Positions 5,062 to 7,948 of a stretch of 7,948 nucleotides of DNA are shown here, piece after piece. The position numbers and the translations under genes are program-made. The DNA is from Paracoccus sp. (in: a-proteobacteria) (GTDB lineage: Bacteria; Pseudomonadota; Alphaproteobacteria; Rhodobacterales; Rhodobacteraceae), in contig JAGPGI010000103.1 in the NCBI GenBank assembly GCA_018056045.1, forward strand, positions 1-7,948. The letters are read 5' to 3'. Below the pieces are notes generated by a model. That model searched no databases. It was not told where the DNA came from and saw nothing but the letters and a program-made list of their open reading frames with translations. Positions within the stretch are counted from its first letter, which is position 1; every line of letters starts with the position of its first letter.

Positions 5062-6530
5062 GCGCCCTTGGGCTTTTGCCGCACCTTGTGCTTGGAGAGC
5101 GCCCCGGACTGATTGATCTTGTTGGCCTTGTCAAGATAGGGGTTCTTGGTCCCCTGGTCGCGGAAGGTCAGCCGGATCGGCGTGCCGGGCATGTCGAAAT
5201 CGACCCGCAGGCCATTGACCAGATAGCGCGCATAGCTGTCAGGCAGCTTGTCGGTATGCGTGGCCATCACCACGAAGGCCGGGGGCCGGGTCTTGACCTG
5301 CGTCATATAGCGCAGCCGGATGCGGCGGCCACCGGGCGCGGGCGGCGGATGCGCCTCGGTCATGGCGCCCAGCCACTGGTTCAGCCGCGCGGTCGTGACG
5401 CGGCGGTTCCAGACTTCATGCGCCTTGAGGATGGCATTGTGCAGCCGGTCCAGCCCCTTGCCGGTCTTGGCCGAGACCGTGACCAGAGGCGCGCCCTTGA
5501 GTTGCGGCAGCAGGCGCTCGAACGCCTCGCGCAGCTCATTGAGCTTGTGCGCCTTGTCCTCTTCGAGGTCCCATTTGTTCGCGGCGACGACCACGGCGCG
5601 GCCCTCGGTCTCGGCGAAATCGGCGATGCGCAGGTCCTGCTGTTCGAACGGGATATCCACGTCCAGCAGCACAACCACCACCTCGGCGAAACGCACGGCG
5701 CGCAACCCGTCGGCGACCGACAGCTTTTCCACCTTGTCCGTCACCCGCGCCCGTTTGCGCATCCCCGCCGTATCGAAAATGCGGACCGGCGTGCCCATGA
5801 ACTCGGTCGTCACGCTGATCGAATCGCGGGTGATTCCGGCCTCGGGGCCGGTCAGCAGCCGGTCCTCGCCGAGGATCTTGTTGATCAGCGTGGACTTTCC
5901 GGCATTCGGACGGCCGATCACCGCGATTTGCAGGGGTTTCGCGACCGAGGGGCGCCAATCCTCGGCATCCTCGTCGTCGTCATCGCTGACAGTGACATCG
6001 GTTTCCGGGGCCTGCTGGATGTTCTGAGCCTCGAATTCCTCGGCCAAAGGCAGCAGGACGCGGTAAAGATCGTCCATCCCCTCGCCATGCTCGGCCGAGA
6101 TGCGCAGGGGCTCGCCCAGACCCAGCGCATAGGCCTCAAGCGCGCCCGCCTCGCCGGCGCGGCCCTCGGCCTTGTTGGCGGCCAGAATGACATGCTTGGC
6201 GCGCTTGCGCAGGATATCGGCGAAATATTCGTCCGCCGAGGTCACGCCCACGCGCGCGTCGATGACGAAAAGGCAAACGTCCGCCTCGTCCACCGCGCGT
6301 TCGGTCAGGCGGCGCATCCGGCCTTGCAGACTGTCGTCATCGGCGATTTCCAGACCGGCGCTGTCGACCACGATGAAGCGCAGATCGCCCAGACGGCCCT
6401 GCCCTTCGCGCAGGTCGCGGGTGACGCCGGGCTGGTCATCGACCAACGCCAGCCGCTTGCCGACCAGACGGTTGAACAGCGTGGACTTGCCGACATTCGG
6501 GCGTCCGACAATGGCGAGGGTAAAGCTCAT
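5058..6530 (-). CDS. der: Ribosome-assembly GTPase Der (EngA)
   Basis: This 490-residue essential GTPase acts in late maturation of the 50S subunit. It has the diagnostic tandem G domains followed by a KH-like C-terminal domain. G domain 1: GRPNVGKST (9-17), GVTRD (35-39), DSAG (56-59), NKAE (119-122). G domain 2: GRPNAGKST (207-215), GITRD (232-236), DTAG (253-256), NKWD (318-321). The KH-like part spans roughly 375-460, with [19 protein letters not shown] (402-420), and a basic tail ([10 protein letters not shown]) follows. An acidic linker, DDDDEDAED (183-191), joins the G domains. The first domain departs from the textbook motifs (Ser57 in G3, Glu122 in G4). Translation starts at the ATG overlapping the bamB stop (ATGA, 6530-6527), with no good Shine-Dalgarno, which suggests coupling to bamB. 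Its stop lies in the CTAG shared with the convergent membrane-protein gene. Confidence 0.98.
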   Translation of the reverse strand: MSFTLAIVGRPNVGKSTLFNRLVGKRLALVDDQPGVTRDLREGQGRLGDLRFIVVDSAGLEIADDDSLQGRMRRLTERAVDEADVCLFVIDARVGVTSADEYFADILRKRAKHVILAANKAEGRAGEAGALEAYALGLGEPLRISAEHGEGMDDLYRVLLPLAEEFEAQNIQQAPETDVTVSDDDDEDAEDWRPSVAKPLQIAVIGRPNAGKSTLINKILGEDRLLTGPEAGITRDSISVTTEFMGTPVRIFDTAGMRKRARVTDKVEKLSVADGLRAVRFAEVVVVLLDVDIPFEQQDLRIADFAETEGRAVVVAANKWDLEEDKAHKLNELREAFERLLPQLKGAPLVTVSAKTGKGLDRLHNAILKAHEVWNRRVTTARLNQWLGAMTEAHPPPAPGGRRIRLRYMTQVKTRPPAFVVMATHTDKLPDSYARYLVNGLRVDFDMPGTPIRLTFRDQGTKNPYLDKANKINQSGALSKHKVRQKPKGA

Positions 6531-7849
6531 CTGAAGGCAATCAACTGGCCGTCATGGCTGACGACATAAAGCGTCTGGCCGGCGACGGCGGGGGCAGCGG
6601 CAGCGCCGCCGGGAATCGCGGCGGTGCCGATCAGCGCCCCCGAGGACGGATCGAACACGCGCAGATAGCCGTCCGACGAGGCGATATAAAGCTTGTTCCC
6701 GGCCAGAACCGGCCCGTAATGGTTCCAGACCTTGCTTTGCTTGCGGACCTTTTGTTCGGTGAAGTAGGGCAGCTTCTGCGCCCAGACCCGGGCGCCGTTG
6801 CTGGCGTCAAGACGGATCAACTGCGCCTGATCGTTGACCAGAAACAGCGAGTTTCCGGCCGCGAGAACCGGGCTCGACGCCCCCTCGCGGGCCGACCATT
6901 GCATGACCCCGGTCGCCAGATCAAAGGCGGCGGTCCGGCCCGAACTGGTGCCGGCATAGACCGCGCCGCCCGTGATGACCGGATCGCCGGTCATGTCGCG
7001 AAACAGCGAGATCGAGCGGCCGATGCGCGAGCCTGCGACATCGGCGCTCCAGATCTGCGCCCCGGTCTCGGTGTCCACCGCTATCAACTGGCCGGTGGCC
7101 TGAGGAAACACCACGGTGCTGCCCGAAACGGCCGGCGCGGCCACGCCCATCACCCCCGCCATGGCGTCATTGCCAAAGACGCGCCACAGCACCTTGCCGT
7201 CATTGGCGCGCACGGCCCAGCCGCCGGCATCGCGACCGACGACATAGACCACGCCCCCCGCGACGGTGGGCGCACCGCTGAGCGGGGCATCCACCTTCTG
7301 GCGCCATGCGACGCCGCCGGTGCGCGCATCCATGGCGACCAGTTCGCCATAGCCGGTGGTGGCAAAGACGCGGTTGCCCTCGAATGCCAGACCGCCACCC
7401 GAGGCGCTTCCGCCCTGCTCGTCCGCCGGACGCAGGTCCGTGCTCCAGACCCGGCCGCCGCCGGTGGTCGTGCTGGTGACGGTGGCACCGCTGTCCATGG
7501 TGAAAACCAGCCCCGCCGCCACGACCGGGTCGGCGGTAATGCGGTGGCGCCGGTCAGAGGCGGCGCCGATATCGACGGCAAAGACCCGGCCAGTGCCAGC
7601 GCCGATGGCCATGTTGCCCGAGACATGCGCGGCATTGCCGGCGCGCTGCGGCCAGTCGGCATTGCCGCGCACCGGCGGCAGCGACAGCGCCGCATTCGAG
7701 GTGACGATGCCGCCTTCGGCCACCGGACCATCCGCCGAGATCACGGCGCGCGGGTCCAGTCTTTCGCCCTGCAATATCTCTTCGCGCTGAATACAACCTG
7801 AAAGGACCGTCAGGCCCGCCAGGGCAGCGATCAGGGGCAACCTCGTCAT
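6527..7849 (-). CDS. bamB: Outer-membrane assembly lipoprotein BamB (PQQ-like beta-propeller)
   Basis: This 440-residue protein is the beta-propeller partner of the BAM complex, which inserts beta-barrel proteins into the outer membrane. The N-terminus [12 protein letters not shown] ends in a lipobox LSGC with Cys19 as the lipidated residue, followed by a linker to about residue 60. The rest is a string of PQQ-type blades, visible as A.D..TG...W repeats: [17 protein letters not shown] (168-184), [11 protein letters not shown] (213-223), [18 protein letters not shown] (253-270), [14 protein letters not shown] (307-320), [15 protein letters not shown] (344-358) and [14 protein letters not shown] (395-408). 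The sequence finishes at DGQLIAFR. The start at 7849 is favoured over in-frame ATGs at 7861 and 7903 because it gives a compact lipoprotein signal and has GGAGAG 4 nt upstream. The order with der downstream matches the conserved bamB-der pair. The two genes overlap by 4 nt. Confidence 0.93.
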   Translation of the reverse strand: MTRLPLIAALAGLTVLSGCIQREEILQGERLDPRAVISADGPVAEGGIVTSNAALSLPPVRGNADWPQRAGNAAHVSGNMAIGAGTGRVFAVDIGAASDRRHRITADPVVAAGLVFTMDSGATVTSTTTGGGRVWSTDLRPADEQGGSASGGGLAFEGNRVFATTGYGELVAMDARTGGVAWRQKVDAPLSGAPTVAGGVVYVVGRDAGGWAVRANDGKVLWRVFGNDAMAGVMGVAAPAVSGSTVVFPQATGQLIAVDTETGAQIWSADVAGSRIGRSISLFRDMTGDPVITGGAVYAGTSSGRTAAFDLATGVMQWSAREGASSPVLAAGNSLFLVNDQAQLIRLDASNGARVWAQKLPYFTEQKVRKQSKVWNHYGPVLAGNKLYIASSDGYLRVFDPSSGALIGTAAIPGGAAAAPAVAGQTLYVVSHDGQLIAFR

Positions 7850-7853
7850 CGCT

Positions 7854-7859
7854 CTCTCC
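7854..7859 (-). promoter_or_regulatory. Ribosome binding site that decides the bamB start
   Basis: On the minus strand GGAGAG lies 4 nt before the ATG at 7849-7847 (6 nt counting from the GGAG core). It partly overlaps the alternative ATG at 7861-7859, which itself has only an AGAGG directly abutting it. This favours the downstream ATG, giving a protein that begins MTRLP. Confidence 0.6.
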
Positions 7860-7906
7860 ATCCTCTGCGCGGCGGGGCCGGCTGTCAGTTCACAAGTCAA
7901 CAATAC

Positions 7907-7920
7907 GCCGGCGGGCCGGC
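7907..7920. repeat. GCCGGC-GG-GCCGGC inverted repeat upstream of bamB
   Basis: Two copies of the palindromic hexamer GCCGGC are separated by GG. On the minus strand they lie 4 nt after the stop of the preceding gene and are followed by GTATTGTT. The hairpin could mark the 3' end of the upstream gene, but the tail is a poor U-tract. Chance in GC-rich DNA is a real alternative. Confidence 0.3.
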
Positions 7921-7924
7921 AGGT

Positions 7925-7948
7925 TCAGTTTACCGGCGGCGCCGGCAT
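7925..7948 (-). CDS. Last codons of the gene upstream of bamB, probably a YfgM-like TPR protein
   Basis: On the minus strand the window edge reads in one frame as MPAPPVN followed by TGA at 7927-7925. A short Ala/Pro tail of this kind before bamB fits the C-terminus of the tetratricopeptide YfgM-like protein that precedes bamB in many proteobacteria. Seven codons cannot prove a gene: the call rests on conserved gene order and on this tail. The distance to the bamB start is 75 nt, compatible with one operon. Confidence 0.4.
   Translation of the reverse strand: MPAPPVN

Noticed and set aside
5076..6569. A 497-codon open frame on the plus strand, opposite der
   Set aside because: It is the antisense shadow of der. 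High third-position GC keeps the opposite frame free of stops; the predicted peptide has no family features, whereas der is complete with all motifs.
6554..7801. A 415-codon open frame on the plus strand, opposite bamB
   Set aside because: Shadow of bamB; its repeats mirror the PQQ blades of the real gene and it has no recognisable domain.
7883..7900. TTGACT and CTGACA on the minus strand upstream of bamB as -35 boxes
   Set aside because: No acceptable -10 element lies at 16-18 nt from either; one candidate falls on the ribosome binding site. bamB is more likely read from an upstream operon promoter.

Overview
The window is GC-rich DNA from an alphaproteobacterium. Protein sequences, dense codon-biased antisense ORFs and a CTTGAC-type promoter all point to the Rhodobacteraceae, most likely Paracoccus or a close relative. 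This assignment comes from recognising protein families and has not been checked by any search. The gene content is mostly housekeeping and chromosomal. I see no rRNA, tRNA, CRISPR array, transposase, integrase or phage gene.

Left part, minus strand (1-2338): the 5' part of a secreted PCu(A)C-type copper chaperone runs off the left edge. Next comes rpmB (ribosomal protein L28) with a convincing intrinsic terminator downstream. Its leader of roughly 77 nt holds two hairpins behind a CTTGAC-N17-TATCCC promoter. Upstream of that lies a two-gene unit, meaB (GTPase chaperone of B12-dependent acyl-CoA mutases) followed by an Ogt/Ada-type alkyltransferase, joined by a 4-nt ATGA overlap.

Middle part, plus strand (2339-5061): the divergent intergenic region of 160 nt carries an 8-bp perfect hairpin with a tail that resembles a dispersed Rhodobacteraceae repeat. 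A small exported SoxS-like thioredoxin follows, then serS (seryl-tRNA synthetase) and a 252-residue polytopic membrane protein that I do not recognise. Spacing is compatible with co-transcription, but this is not shown.

Right part, minus strand (5058-7948): an apparent bamB-der operon (outer-membrane assembly lipoprotein, then ribosome-assembly GTPase) with a 4-nt ATGA overlap. The last codons of an upstream gene lie at the right edge, probably the YfgM-like TPR protein. This matches the widespread yfgM-bamB-der order. The membrane-protein gene and der meet tail to tail, and one CTAG palindrome supplies both stop codons.

I found no convincing undescribed multi-gene system. The points most worth a second look are the structured rpmB leader, the repeat-like element at the divergent promoter region, the orphan SoxS-like gene, the unrecognised membrane protein and the shared CTAG stop.
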